From assembly GCA_913030945.1 (NCBI GenBank), contig CAJWEP010000007.1, forward strand, positions 1 to 35,103: DNA of 35,103 bases. The letters run 5' to 3'. A program made the translations under genes and the position numbers. Of the stretch, positions 14,669 through 23,207 are shown in pieces (position 1 is the first letter of the stretch; every line of letters starts with the position of its first letter). The notes under the pieces are model-generated. The model was given only the letters and a program-made list of their open reading frames with translations, did not search any database and was not told the DNA's origin. The DNA comes from an uncultured Verrucomicrobiota bacterium. Its GTDB lineage: Bacteria; Verrucomicrobiota; Verrucomicrobiia; Limisphaerales; UBA1096.

Positions 14669-15571
14669 ATGATTTCAACGGAGCAAGCCAGGGAGTTGCT
14701 GGGCGCTGAATTTCCCGGCTGGGGCTCGTTCACATTCAGCCCCATTCCAGGTGGTCTTACGAATCAAAACCTCCTTGTCAAGACCGGCAGCGGCGAAAAA
14801 TTTGTTGCTCGTTTGCCCGGGAAGGATACCGAGATGTTTGGTATCAACCGGCAAACCGAATACGCGATCTCACGCGTGGCCTGGGAAATCGGCATCGCTC
14901 CGGAGCCGGTCGCATTCATCGTCAAGCACGAAATACTCGTCACCCGTTTCGTGGAGGGAGTCCCGATTGAGACGACCGATCCTGCAACGATTCGAAGCGT
15001 GGCCAAGCTGCTTCACCGGTTGCACTCGGTCCCGGAGGTTCCGGGCACGTTTAATCTTCCGCTGGTCATCGAAGATTACATTTCGACGGCCAAGCGATAC
15101 GACGTGAGCATGCCCAGCGAACTGGACGAGGCGTTGGGGTATTCGCGCAAAATTATCAATGCAATTGACCGTTGCCCAAGCCGGACGGCTCCGTGTCACA
15201 ACGACCTGATCGCGGCAAATTTTCTGCAGAGCCGAGATCGGCTCTACCTGCTGGACTGGGAATACGCCGGCATGGGTGATCCCTATGTTGATCTGGGGAA
15301 TTGCGCAGTCAACTTCTGCATGGACGAAGACGCTTGCACTATACTGATGGAATCTTATCTGGACAGGGAGCCGAACACAGCGGAAATGGCTCAACTGCAT
15401 CTGCTGCGGGTGCTGTCTGACCTGCGTGAGGCGATGTGGTCCTATGTGCAGATCGGTATTTCAACGCTGGACGTGGATTTTCACGCCTACGGAATGAAGC
15501 ACCTCGACCGCTTCCTGCAAAACGCCAAGTCAGCTGACTTGGAAACTTGGCTCGGGGCGGTTGAAGGTTAG
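14669..15571 (+). CDS. Choline/ethanolamine-kinase-like phosphotransferase (APH fold)
   Basis: The protein has 300 residues from ATG 14669. It shows the kinase-like phosphotransferase fold: a PIPGGLTNQNLLVKT glycine-rich strand, the catalytic CHNDLIAAN at about 176-184 (HxDxxxxN) and LLDWEYAGMGDPYVDLGN at about 194-211 with the metal Asp in the DWE motif. DWEYAG and the following DLGN are typical of choline/ethanolamine kinases and LicA-type proteins; thiamine kinase is an alternative. It overlaps the end of the opposite-strand saccharopine-dehydrogenase-like gene by four bases. Confidence 0.82.
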   Translation: MISTEQARELLGAEFPGWGSFTFSPIPGGLTNQNLLVKTGSGEKFVARLPGKDTEMFGINRQTEYAISRVAWEIGIAPEPVAFIVKHEILVTRFVEGVPIETTDPATIRSVAKLLHRLHSVPEVPGTFNLPLVIEDYISTAKRYDVSMPSELDEALGYSRKIINAIDRCPSRTAPCHNDLIAANFLQSRDRLYLLDWEYAGMGDPYVDLGNCAVNFCMDEDACTILMESYLDREPNTAEMAQLHLLRVLSDLREAMWSYVQIGISTLDVDFHAYGMKHLDRFLQNAKSADLETWLGAVEG

Positions 15572-16743
15572 CCGCTCGGCTGATCGACGTTTTGTTTGTC
15601 GATGTGAATTGCGATCTGTCGTTTCTCCAGTTCGGCGAACACCCTCTTGGGATCAAACGCCAGTTCCGGGGCGACAACCCCCAAAGCGCCAGCCTGGCCC
15701 TCAAGAATCAACTGGGCAGCGATGGACATCGGGATTCCGACCGAGCGGGTGTAGGCGCGTAGACGTTCCCAGCCGGCGACTGAACCATCCGAGGCCGGGT
15801 GGGTGGTCGTCAGGGTGTAGCAGACCGGTTTGCCGTCCTCCGTCCCGGTGACCTCGACGTGAAGGGCGTACCCATAAAGCTGGGTTGTGGTTCCCTGCTC
15901 GGATTGCAGCAGATAGTTCGCGATGGCATCCATCACCCCCACCTCGGCTCCCGCCACATTCACCGTTTTGTTCTCCAGGAAACCCCAGTCATAGAGGGCG
16001 CGCAGAAGTTGCATGTTCGCCGGTGGCCACGTTCCACGCACCTCGACCAGCCGCACTCCCTTCTCCTTGAATGACTCCGGGATTGTCTGAGTTTCGGCGT
16101 GGGGAATGATGTACTGCGTGTGTGTCCCGAACGGCTCAGGCAGCGCCACCTCTAGCGGGCGCGCGAACGGCTCGACCTGCTTGAACTTGCCGTTCTCAAA
16201 AACAATTCGGCTTTCCAAGCCGGGCTCATACTCGATACGGGTTGTTTCAGTGATCGCTGGCGAAAAGGCAAACGGCCGGAACGCCCCGTGGCTGATGCGA
16301 ATGGTATCGATCGTCTCCAGCCGGTCGTGGGCATAGCGGGCCATCACGTTGGTGATGCCCGGTGTCATCCCGAAGCCTGGCACATAGGTTTTGCCTGCCT
16401 CGATGAACGCATCATGAAACGCAAACTCCGGCCCGGTCCCGTTCAGGTTGACTCCATGCACACCCGCCCTCGCGATGCACAGGGTTGACTCGTGGTTGAT
16501 GGAGATAGGTGTGCCGTCCATGACGAGATCGTAATCCCGCATCAAGTCGGCGGTTTGGTCGGGCTGAAATACGTCGGCTTGGACAAAGTCAACCCGTTCG
16601 TCATCCAGCCAGACGGCGACTTCGCGTCCCCGGGCCTCGTTGGTGTCCCCGATTGTGACTTGGTTGATTCTGTCGGATTGAAGGAGATCGAGAACCGATT
16701 CGCGACTGATTTTCCCGGCGGCACCGAGGCAAAATATCTTCAT
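15568..16743 (-). CDS. Saccharopine dehydrogenase-like NAD(P)-binding protein
   Basis: The protein has 391 residues from the ATG at 16743. The N-terminus MKIFCLGAAGKISRESV is a Rossmann-type dinucleotide site, and the middle has NLNGTGPEFAFHDAF and YVPGFGMTPGITNVMARYA, which are characteristic of the saccharopine dehydrogenase/Lys9 family. Such enzymes split or form a secondary amine between an amino acid and an oxo acid. The bacterial homologues are poorly characterised, and carboxynorspermidine synthase is a relative. The frame runs upstream to 16905, but those 54 residues look random. No perfect core was found in the gene. Confidence 0.8.
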   Translation of the reverse strand: MKIFCLGAAGKISRESVLDLLQSDRINQVTIGDTNEARGREVAVWLDDERVDFVQADVFQPDQTADLMRDYDLVMDGTPISINHESTLCIARAGVHGVNLNGTGPEFAFHDAFIEAGKTYVPGFGMTPGITNVMARYAHDRLETIDTIRISHGAFRPFAFSPAITETTRIEYEPGLESRIVFENGKFKQVEPFARPLEVALPEPFGTHTQYIIPHAETQTIPESFKEKGVRLVEVRGTWPPANMQLLRALYDWGFLENKTVNVAGAEVGVMDAIANYLLQSEQGTTTQLYGYALHVEVTGTEDGKPVCYTLTTTHPASDGSVAGWERLRAYTRSVGIPMSIAAQLILEGQAGALGVVAPELAFDPKRVFAELEKRQIAIHIDKQNVDQPSG

Positions 16744-16922
16744 TTCGTAGGGCGCGACCGCCCTCGGCCGTCTGGCCAAGTCTAGTGTTGGGTGGCGGTG
16801 AAGCCAAACAGAAAGAATTTTGAAACGACCGCTTGGCCAGGCGGCGTTGTGTCGCTCGGCCGCCTTGACTGAGGGCTGGGTTGGAGGAAGGATTTGCGGC
16901 TGCAACCTGTTGAGGATGCCTC
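16744..16922. promoter_or_regulatory. Divergent control region before the DUF1587-family gene
   Basis: This 179-base gap separates two diverging genes. It contains the near-copy CCGCTTGGCCAGGCGG (16829-16844) and a half-copy CTGGCCAAG around 16772. I could not make out convincing -10 and -35 boxes. Confidence 0.4.
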
Positions 16923-19900
16923 ATGCTGCGTTTTTTTCATTGCCTTGGCCTGCGAGCGTTTTTTTTGACGGCGGCAATTTGCTGCTCGCCACTTGGCCAG
17001 GCGGCTGATCTGGCCAAGGCGTACCGGGCGGAGATCCGGCCGTTGCTTGATGAGTTTTGTTTCGAGTGCCACGCAGACGAGGATGCCGAGGCGGACATCG
17101 ATCTCGATACGTTCCGGTCGGTCGCCGACATCCGGCGCGACATCAAAGTTTGGCTCAAGGTCGATGACGTGCTCTCGAGCCGGCAGATGCCGCCGAAAAA
17201 ATCCGACCAGCCCAGCGATGTCCAGCGTGGAAAGCTGCAGAACTGGGTGCACGGCTTTTTGCTCGAGGAAGCCAAGGCGCGGGCGGGCGACCCTGGGCGG
17301 GTGGCGTTGAGGCGGCTCAACAACGACGAGTACAACTACTCTGTTCGCGACCTCACCGGAGTCACTTCGCTGAATCCAACCCGTGAGTTCCCGGTCGACG
17401 GTGCGGCGGGCGAGGGCTTCACCAACGCCGGCGATGCGCTGGTAATGTCGCCCGCGCTCGTGGGCAAGTTCCTCGACGCCGGCAAGGATGTCGCGCGGCA
17501 CGTCGTGCTGCTGCCGGATGGCATTCGTTTTTCCCGGCACGTCACCGAACGCGATCGTGCTGACCGCTTGATGGACAGAATCCAGAGGTTTTATGCGCGG
17601 TACGTGGATGTTGGCGGAAATGCCGGTGACAACTGGGACGACTCCCCAGAGGCCAAGGCGAACGTGATCAATCGCAACGGCAGCATTCCGCTCGAGCATT
17701 ATTTCACCGCGACACTGGCGGAGCGTGAAGCCTTGGCCAAGGGCTTAAAGTCAATCGCAGTGGTTGCCGAGGAGCGTGGCCTAAACGCGAAATATCTCGG
17801 ACTGTTGTGGGGGATGCTCAATCGAAACAGCGATCCGGTAGGATCCTTTTTGCTTAACAGCATTCGCAAGCAATGGCGGGCAGCCAAAGGGAACGATCCC
17901 AAGGCGATCGTGGAGGAGATTCAGCAGTGGCAACAGGCGTTGTGGCGCTTTGATCCGATAGGCCACATCGGGCGGGCGGGCGGGCCAACGGCGTGGATGA
18001 ACCAGGAAAACATCACTCGCTCCACTGAGAATTTCAGCATGGAACTCAGCCCTCTGGCCGATGGCAGCGACGTGGTGGTGTACCTGGCTGCCAACGACGT
18101 GGGTGATGGAAACGAGAATGATTTTGTACGCTGGCGCAATCCGCATCTGGTGGGTGGTGGCAGGGAGGATCTCTCGCTGCGGGATGTGCCGGGCTTGGCC
18201 AAGCGCCTGGCCAAGCTGCGCCGCGAGACGCTGGATGATACAGTCAAGTTCCTCACCGCCGCTGCGGAGGTCACCAGCGAGGAACCGGACATCGCCGCCT
18301 TGGCCAAACGGCATGAGGTCGATGCCACTGCGCTTGCCGCTTGGCTCGATTATCTGGCGCTAGGATCCGGCGGTCCGGTGAAAGTCGAGCGCTTGTTCAC
18401 CCAAAAACTAACCAAGTCCGGTGGCTATGATTTCGTAAACGGCTGGGGAACCGTCGGCACGCCTTCTGTATCGGCCAACTCGTCTGACACCGAGGTGCGC
18501 ATTCCCGGCATTAGCCGGCCGCATTCGGTTGTAATGCATCCTTCGCCGACGGTATTTGCGGCAGTCGGTTGGCAAAGCCCGATCGATGGCGTTGTCACGG
18601 TTATGGCGCGAATCGGTGACACCCATCCGGAGTGCGGCAACGGTGTCGAATGGTGGGTACAGCATCGCACCAGCGGCAAGGTCGGTAACCTGGGCAGCGG
18701 CGACTTCGATCGAGGAAGCTCCGCAGAAATGCCGCCCAGTAAAGTGGCCGTTCGAAGTGGCGAACTGATATCGATCATCGTCGGGCCGCGCCAGAAGAAT
18801 CACAGCTGTGATCTGACGGAGGTCAACATGGTCATCACCGAGCTCGCCGGCGCCAAGCGCCAGTGGGACATGGTCAGGGAAATTTCTGGGAACATTCTAG
18901 AGAGCAATCCACTTAAGGACACTCACGGGCACGGTGGTATCTGGCATTTCTATCATGGAGAAGTCACTGCGGTGAACAAGCTTTCGGAGAGGGTAATGAC
19001 GGTTCCTGCCGGTTCACTGCTAGCCAGCTGGCAGGCGGCGGCGGATCCCGCCAAGCGGGCCGATTTGGCCGGCCGCATTCGGGCTCTTGCCATCGGCGCC
19101 GAATCGGCTCAGCCAAACTCACCCGACGCTCTTCTGTTTCAACACCTGCAGAAGCTCTCAGTGCCGCGCAGCTACGCCCGTGTGCTAAAGACCGTCGAGC
19201 CCGACGCGCGGTTTGGCAAACATCCCCTTGGCCAGTCGGTGGTCACGGCGGACCTGATCGTGAAGGCGCCCTCGATCGTCGAGCTACGCATTCCGTCGGA
19301 GTTGGCCGAGGGCCGCACACTGGTATTGTCCGGCGAACTCGAACCGGAGCATGGAAAGAAAGGCAGTGTCCAACTCGCGGCCGGCTTGACCAAGCCGGTG
19401 GCGGATGAATTATCCCCGGGACGCTCCATTATCGTTGCGGTTGGCGGTGATTCGGAGAAGCGATTGACTGCCGGATTGGACGATTTTCGGGACCTGTTCC
19501 CTGCTTCGCTTTGCTACCCGCGAATTGTGCCGGTGGATGAGGTGGTGACAATTGCCCTTTATCACCGGGAGGATGAGCCGTTGCAGCGCCTGATGCTCAA
19601 TGAGGCTCGGAAAATCGAACTCGATCGGTTGTGGGACGAGCTGATCTACGTCTCCAAGGAGCCGTTTAAGCTCGTGGTTTCGCATGAGCAGAATGCAGCG
19701 TTTGCCACACAGGATCGGCCGGACATGGTTAAAGCCTTTGCTCCCATGCTTGAGCCGATCCGTAAGCAGGCGGAGGCATTTCGCAAGCGGCTCAAGGAGG
19801 ATGAGCCAAAGCAACTTGACGCCTTGCTGGAGTTTGCCGACCGCGCCTGGCGTCGGACGCTTACCGGTGAGGAGAGAGAGGATCTAAGCCTTTTTTATCG

Positions 19901-21044
19901 CGGCCTTCGTGACGGGGAGATACTGCACGAGAAAGCCATTCAATTGACGATTGCCCGAGTGCTGACATCGCCGGCGTTCCTCTACAGGCGTGAGCAACCT
20001 GCGGAGGGTGCTAAACCGGTCTCGGTGTCGAACAAGGAGCTCGCCATCCGGCTGAGTTACTTCTTCTGGTCGTCCCTGCCCGACGAGGAGTTGCGTCGTG
20101 CAGCGCAGGACGCTGAGCTCGTCAACGAGGAGGTGCTGCTGACGCAGACTCGGCGGATGCTGCGCGATTCGCGCACACGTCGCATGGCCGAGCAGTTCGC
20201 CTGTCAATGGCTGCACATTAGCGGGTTCGATCAAAACGACGACAAGAACGTGAAGCTCTATCCGGAGTTTCCTGAATTGCGCGCTGCCATGTATGAAGAG
20301 TCGGTGCGGTTTTTTGAGGACATGTTCCGCAACAACGGCTCGGTGCTTGACTTTCTGACAGCCGATCATTCATTCCTGAACGAGCGATTGGCCAGTCACT
20401 ACGGCATTGACGGCGTGAGTGGCAACGAGTGGCGGCGGGTCGACGGCGTGCAGGCCAGGGGACGCGGTGGCGTGCTCGGCTTGGCCACGGTGTTGGCAAT
20501 CAACTCCGGCGCGTCGCGCACGAGTCCCATCCTGCGCGGCAACTGGATTTACGAGACGCTGCTTGGCGAGCGTCTGCCAAAGCCCCCGGACAAGGTGCCT
20601 GACCTGCCCGAGATAGTGCCAGAGGGGTTGACGGCGCGGCAGTTGATCGAGAAGCACAGCTCCGAGCCAGGATGTGCCAAGTGCCACAAGCTCATCGATC
20701 CGTACGGCTTTGCGCTGGAGCAGTACGATACCATTGGCAGATTGCGGCCCAAGACGGTCGATACCAAGACCAGACTGGACGACGGCGCGGCCATCGAGGG
20801 CATCAAGGGACTGCGGCAATATCTCGCTGGGGAGCGGCTGGACGATGTGTTGGAGCAGTTTTGTCGCAAACTGCTCGGCTACGCGCTTGGCCGAGAGGTG
20901 GCGCTGTCCGACCTGCTGCTGCTCGAGGAGATGCAACGGCGGCTCAAGGCCAGCGACTACCGGTTCAATGTGGCGGTGGAGGCAATTGTCACCAGCCCGC
21001 AGTTCCGCAATATTCGCGGGCGACAGGCTAAAAATGAGGATTGA
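16923..21044 (+). CDS. Large exported cytochrome-like DUF1587/1592/1588/1585 protein
   Basis: This 1373-residue protein has a signal peptide ending SPLGQAAD (22-29). A cytochrome-like PSCyt segment follows with CFECH at 46-50 and RQMPPKK near 95, then DUF1587 (RRLNNDEYNYSVRDLTG, about residue 130). The C-terminal part carries DUF1595/DUF1592 (about 970-1140, with LAIRLSYFFWSSLPDEELR), DUF1588 (about 1140-1260, with SFLNERLASHYGI), a second heme-like CAKCH near 1250 followed by DPYGFALEQYD, and DUF1585 at the end (VEAIVTSPQFRNI). The middle 350-950 is long and unassigned; most relatives are several hundred residues shorter. It is followed by its usual partner, a DUF1552 protein. Covalent heme attachment is suggested by CxxCH but not proven. 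Confidence 0.85.
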   Translation: MLRFFHCLGLRAFFLTAAICCSPLGQAADLAKAYRAEIRPLLDEFCFECHADEDAEADIDLDTFRSVADIRRDIKVWLKVDDVLSSRQMPPKKSDQPSDVQRGKLQNWVHGFLLEEAKARAGDPGRVALRRLNNDEYNYSVRDLTGVTSLNPTREFPVDGAAGEGFTNAGDALVMSPALVGKFLDAGKDVARHVVLLPDGIRFSRHVTERDRADRLMDRIQRFYARYVDVGGNAGDNWDDSPEAKANVINRNGSIPLEHYFTATLAEREALAKGLKSIAVVAEERGLNAKYLGLLWGMLNRNSDPVGSFLLNSIRKQWRAAKGNDPKAIVEEIQQWQQALWRFDPIGHIGRAGGPTAWMNQENITRSTENFSMELSPLADGSDVVVYLAANDVGDGNENDFVRWRNPHLVGGGREDLSLRDVPGLAKRLAKLRRETLDDTVKFLTAAAEVTSEEPDIAALAKRHEVDATALAAWLDYLALGSGGPVKVERLFTQKLTKSGGYDFVNGWGTVGTPSVSANSSDTEVRIPGISRPHSVVMHPSPTVFAAVGWQSPIDGVVTVMARIGDTHPECGNGVEWWVQHRTSGKVGNLGSGDFDRGSSAEMPPSKVAVRSGELISIIVGPRQKNHSCDLTEVNMVITELAGAKRQWDMVREISGNILESNPLKDTHGHGGIWHFYHGEVTAVNKLSERVMTVPAGSLLASWQAAADPAKRADLAGRIRALAIGAESAQPNSPDALLFQHLQKLSVPRSYARVLKTVEPDARFGKHPLGQSVVTADLIVKAPSIVELRIPSELAEGRTLVLSGELEPEHGKKGSVQLAAGLTKPVADELSPGRSIIVAVGGDSEKRLTAGLDDFRDLFPASLCYPRIVPVDEVVTIALYHREDEPLQRLMLNEARKIELDRLWDELIYVSKEPFKLVVSHEQNAAFATQDRPDMVKAFAPMLEPIRKQAEAFRKRLKEDEPKQLDALLEFADRAWRRTLTGEEREDLSLFYRGLRDGEILHEKAIQLTIARVLTSPAFLYRREQPAEGAKPVSVSNKELAIRLSYFFWSSLPDEELRRAAQDAELVNEEVLLTQTRRMLRDSRTRRMAEQFACQWLHISGFDQNDDKNVKLYPEFPELRAAMYEESVRFFEDMFRNNGSVLDFLTADHSFLNERLASHYGIDGVSGNEWRRVDGVQARGRGGVLGLATVLAINSGASRTSPILRGNWIYETLLGERLPKPPDKVPDLPEIVPEGLTARQLIEKHSSEPGCAKCHKLIDPYGFALEQYDTIGRLRPKTVDTKTRLDDGAAIEGIKGLRQYLAGERLDDVLEQFCRKLLGYALGREVALSDLLLLEEMQRRLKASDYRFNVAVEAIVTSPQFRNIRGRQAKNED

Positions 21045-21090
21045 TTGCTGTGCAGACCATTATACCATGAACCGAAGGGCTGAACTCGAT

Positions 21091-22401
21091 ATGAACAGGA
21101 TGCATTACCAACTTTCCCGGCGCACGATGCTCCGTGGCTTGGGCGCGTCGATGGCGTTGCCGTGGATGGAGTCGTTACGGGTGTGGGGTGACACCCATCT
21201 CGATGCGAAGAAGGCCAGTGAGGCACCAACGCGCATGGCGATCCTGTTCTCCGGTTGCGGTTATCACCGGCACGAATGGTGGGCCAAGGGAGAGAGCAAG
21301 GAGATGGAGTTGGGCAAGGTGCTCGCGCCGCTGATTGATTATCGCGAGAAGATGGTGTTCATCCGTGGCCTCTACAACGCTGAGGCACTCAAAGGCAACA
21401 TCCATAGTTCGCAGACCGGCAACCTGCTCTCCGGGGCGCCGTTGGCCTCGGGCGGGAGGATCAAATCCGGCACCAGCGTGGACCAGTTGGTGGCACAGCG
21501 CATCGGACACCGGACCAAGCTGCCGAGCCTGGTGCTGGGCTGTGAGAAATCCAGCCCCGGTGTGCACAAGGATTACTCGCTGCTTTACAGTTCGCATATT
21601 TCGTGGAGCAGTCCGACTACACCCACCCCGCTGGAGGTTTATCCTGCGTTGGCGTTTGATCAGCTCTTCAAGAACAAGGCGCAGGCTGGCGACCAAAGCG
21701 TGCTCGATGCCTTGCTGTCGGACGCGAAAGATTTGCGACGCAACATCAGCCGCCTGGACCAGCAAAAGCTCGACGAATATTTGAACTCCGTCCGCGAAGT
21801 GGAGAAGCGCATCGAAAGCGCCGGCAAACGCGGTGAGATTCAGGGTTGGCGACCAACCCTTAGGAAACCCGACATGCCGCGCCCCAAGGACGGCTACCCG
21901 CAGGATATCGTCGAGCACATGCGACTGATGAGTGACATCCTCGTGCTGGCGTTCCAAACTGACACCACCCGCATCTGCACCCTGAAGCTGAACAACGACC
22001 ACGGCACACTGCGTTTCCCGCACCTTGGCGTCGATTACATGATCCACCATCTGCTCTCGCACAGCGACACGGACGACTGGCTAAAGGTGAATCAGTTCTT
22101 CGTTGAACAGATGGCCTACATCGCACGTAGGCTCGATGGAATTCAGGAGGGTGAACGCACCGCGCTCGACAACACGATGTTGATGCTTTGTTCCAGTATG
22201 CTGACAGGCGCTCACGATGCCACGCAACTGCCGGTGGTCCTGCTTGGCGGGGGTGGCGGACGCATCAAGGGTAGCCAAAATCTCAACTATCTTGGAAAGT
22301 CAGATCGCCAGATGTGCCGCCTGTTCCTGAGCATGATGGACAAAATGGAGGTTCCCCTGGACACCTTCGGTGATGCCACCCAGCCCCTGGACGAGGTGTA
22401 A
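21091..22401 (+). CDS. Tat-exported DUF1552 protein
   Basis: The protein has 436 residues from ATG 21091. The Tat signal reads LSRRTMLRGLGASMALPWME (8-27). The body has the DUF1552 landmarks ILFSGCGYHRHEWW, SSQTGNLLSGAPL, TSVDQLVAQRIG, LPSLVLGCE, LDEYLNSVREVEKRIE and NDHGTLRFPHLGV. DUF1552 proteins are almost always encoded just after DUF1587/1592 cytochrome-like proteins, as here (46-base gap), and probably act with them in the periplasm; the reaction is unknown. ATG 21067 is also possible, but GAAGGG 11 bases before 21091 favours the later start. Confidence 0.84.
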   Translation: MNRMHYQLSRRTMLRGLGASMALPWMESLRVWGDTHLDAKKASEAPTRMAILFSGCGYHRHEWWAKGESKEMELGKVLAPLIDYREKMVFIRGLYNAEALKGNIHSSQTGNLLSGAPLASGGRIKSGTSVDQLVAQRIGHRTKLPSLVLGCEKSSPGVHKDYSLLYSSHISWSSPTTPTPLEVYPALAFDQLFKNKAQAGDQSVLDALLSDAKDLRRNISRLDQQKLDEYLNSVREVEKRIESAGKRGEIQGWRPTLRKPDMPRPKDGYPQDIVEHMRLMSDILVLAFQTDTTRICTLKLNNDHGTLRFPHLGVDYMIHHLLSHSDTDDWLKVNQFFVEQMAYIARRLDGIQEGERTALDNTMLMLCSSMLTGAHDATQLPVVLLGGGGGRIKGSQNLNYLGKSDRQMCRLFLSMMDKMEVPLDTFGDATQPLDEV

Positions 22402-22402
22402 A

Positions 22403-22414
22403 GCTTGGCCAAGT
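22403..22414. repeat. Iterated palindrome copy, intergenic, first of a pair
   Basis: GCTTGGCCAAGT starts two bases after the DUF1552 stop; the core is at 22405-22412. It lies 13 bases from the next core. Confidence 0.88.
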
Positions 22415-22422
22415 TGACACGG

Positions 22423-22436
22423 CGCTTGGCCAAGCA
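22423..22436. repeat. Iterated palindrome copy, intergenic, second of a pair
   Basis: CGCTTGGCCAAGC with core 22426-22433, just before the next gene. The two copies fill most of a 43-base gap and, being identical palindromes, could pair with themselves or with each other. Confidence 0.88.
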
Positions 22437-22444
22437 TAGCATTC

Positions 22445-23122
22445 ATGCGACTGATGAAGATGCGACTAATATTGTTCGTTGCCATTCTGGCAGCCGGCTT
22501 GGCCAAGCTGCAGGCGGGGCCGCTTGAGGCCGATGTCCACCTGACCTTCCCGCTGACGAAGCAGAAGTTGCTTGGCATCTATGTGGACGCCCGGCTGTAT
22601 GAGTATGATCCGTGGCTCGCCGATGCGCCGGCGACGCTGGTGGACCAGGTGGAGTTCAAAGGCCTTGATCTTAGCACCAAGGCGCACTCGCTGCTCGACC
22701 TTCATTTCTCGGCCAGGCGCAAAACGCGGATGAACTACTATGTGTCGATTCGCGCTTATGCCGAAAAGGGCGGCACGCAGTATTATTTTATCGATGGTTT
22801 CCAGAAAATCTTCGAGGGCGTGGACGAGGATGAACTGGACATCGAGTTGGCCACGCGCTTGGCTAAAGAGAATCCAACCGATGATCCAGTGATTGTTGGG
22901 GAGGGTGGCGGCAGCGGGGAAGCTACAGGCAAACTCATCGGCATTCATCGTGCGGTGGAAATCGAGTGGGAGGGCACGGATGGGGAAGAGTTTCTGCTGC
23001 AAAGATCGTCCGACCTCGAAAGCTGGGAGACCATCGAGACGTTGATCGGTGCTGGAGAAAACGAGTCCACCTTCCTTCGGGTCGAGGGCCGTGTGCAGTA
23101 TTGGCGGCTCCACCGTGAGTAG
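22445..23122 (+). CDS. Secreted hypothetical protein
   Basis: The 225-residue protein has a signal peptide of about 24 residues (VAILAAGLAKLQA before GPLE). I do not recognise the main domain: alternating hydrophobic strands (DVHLTFPLTKQKLLGIYVDA, MNYYVSIRAYAEKGGTQYYF) suggest a beta-sandwich. After a Gly-rich spacer near 155-160, the last 60 residues (LLQRSSDLESWETIETL ... YWRLHRE) resemble the C-terminal strand module common in exported verrucomicrobial proteins ('QRSxDLxxW'). A perfect core at 22499 codes for Leu-Ala-Lys inside the signal peptide, putting a Lys next to the hydrophobic core, which is unusual. Confidence 0.6.
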   Translation: MRLMKMRLILFVAILAAGLAKLQAGPLEADVHLTFPLTKQKLLGIYVDARLYEYDPWLADAPATLVDQVEFKGLDLSTKAHSLLDLHFSARRKTRMNYYVSIRAYAEKGGTQYYFIDGFQKIFEGVDEDELDIELATRLAKENPTDDPVIVGEGGGSGEATGKLIGIHRAVEIEWEGTDGEEFLLQRSSDLESWETIETLIGAGENESTFLRVEGRVQYWRLHRE

Positions 23123-23207
23123 CCCCGATCCGGCTTTACACAGCCAACCGGTAAAGCCACACTCCCCGGTCAGGCTGCCGGTTGCAGCCGTTTCCCTTTT
23201 TACCATT

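Noticed and set aside
16744-16905. 54-residue N-terminal extension of the saccharopine-dehydrogenase-like protein
   Set aside because: The Rossmann motif starts right after the ATG at 16743, as in the family; the extension is low in protein-like features.
23049-23207. Upstream extension of the sulfatase
   Set aside because: It overlaps the end of the previous gene in another frame and would bury the signal peptide.
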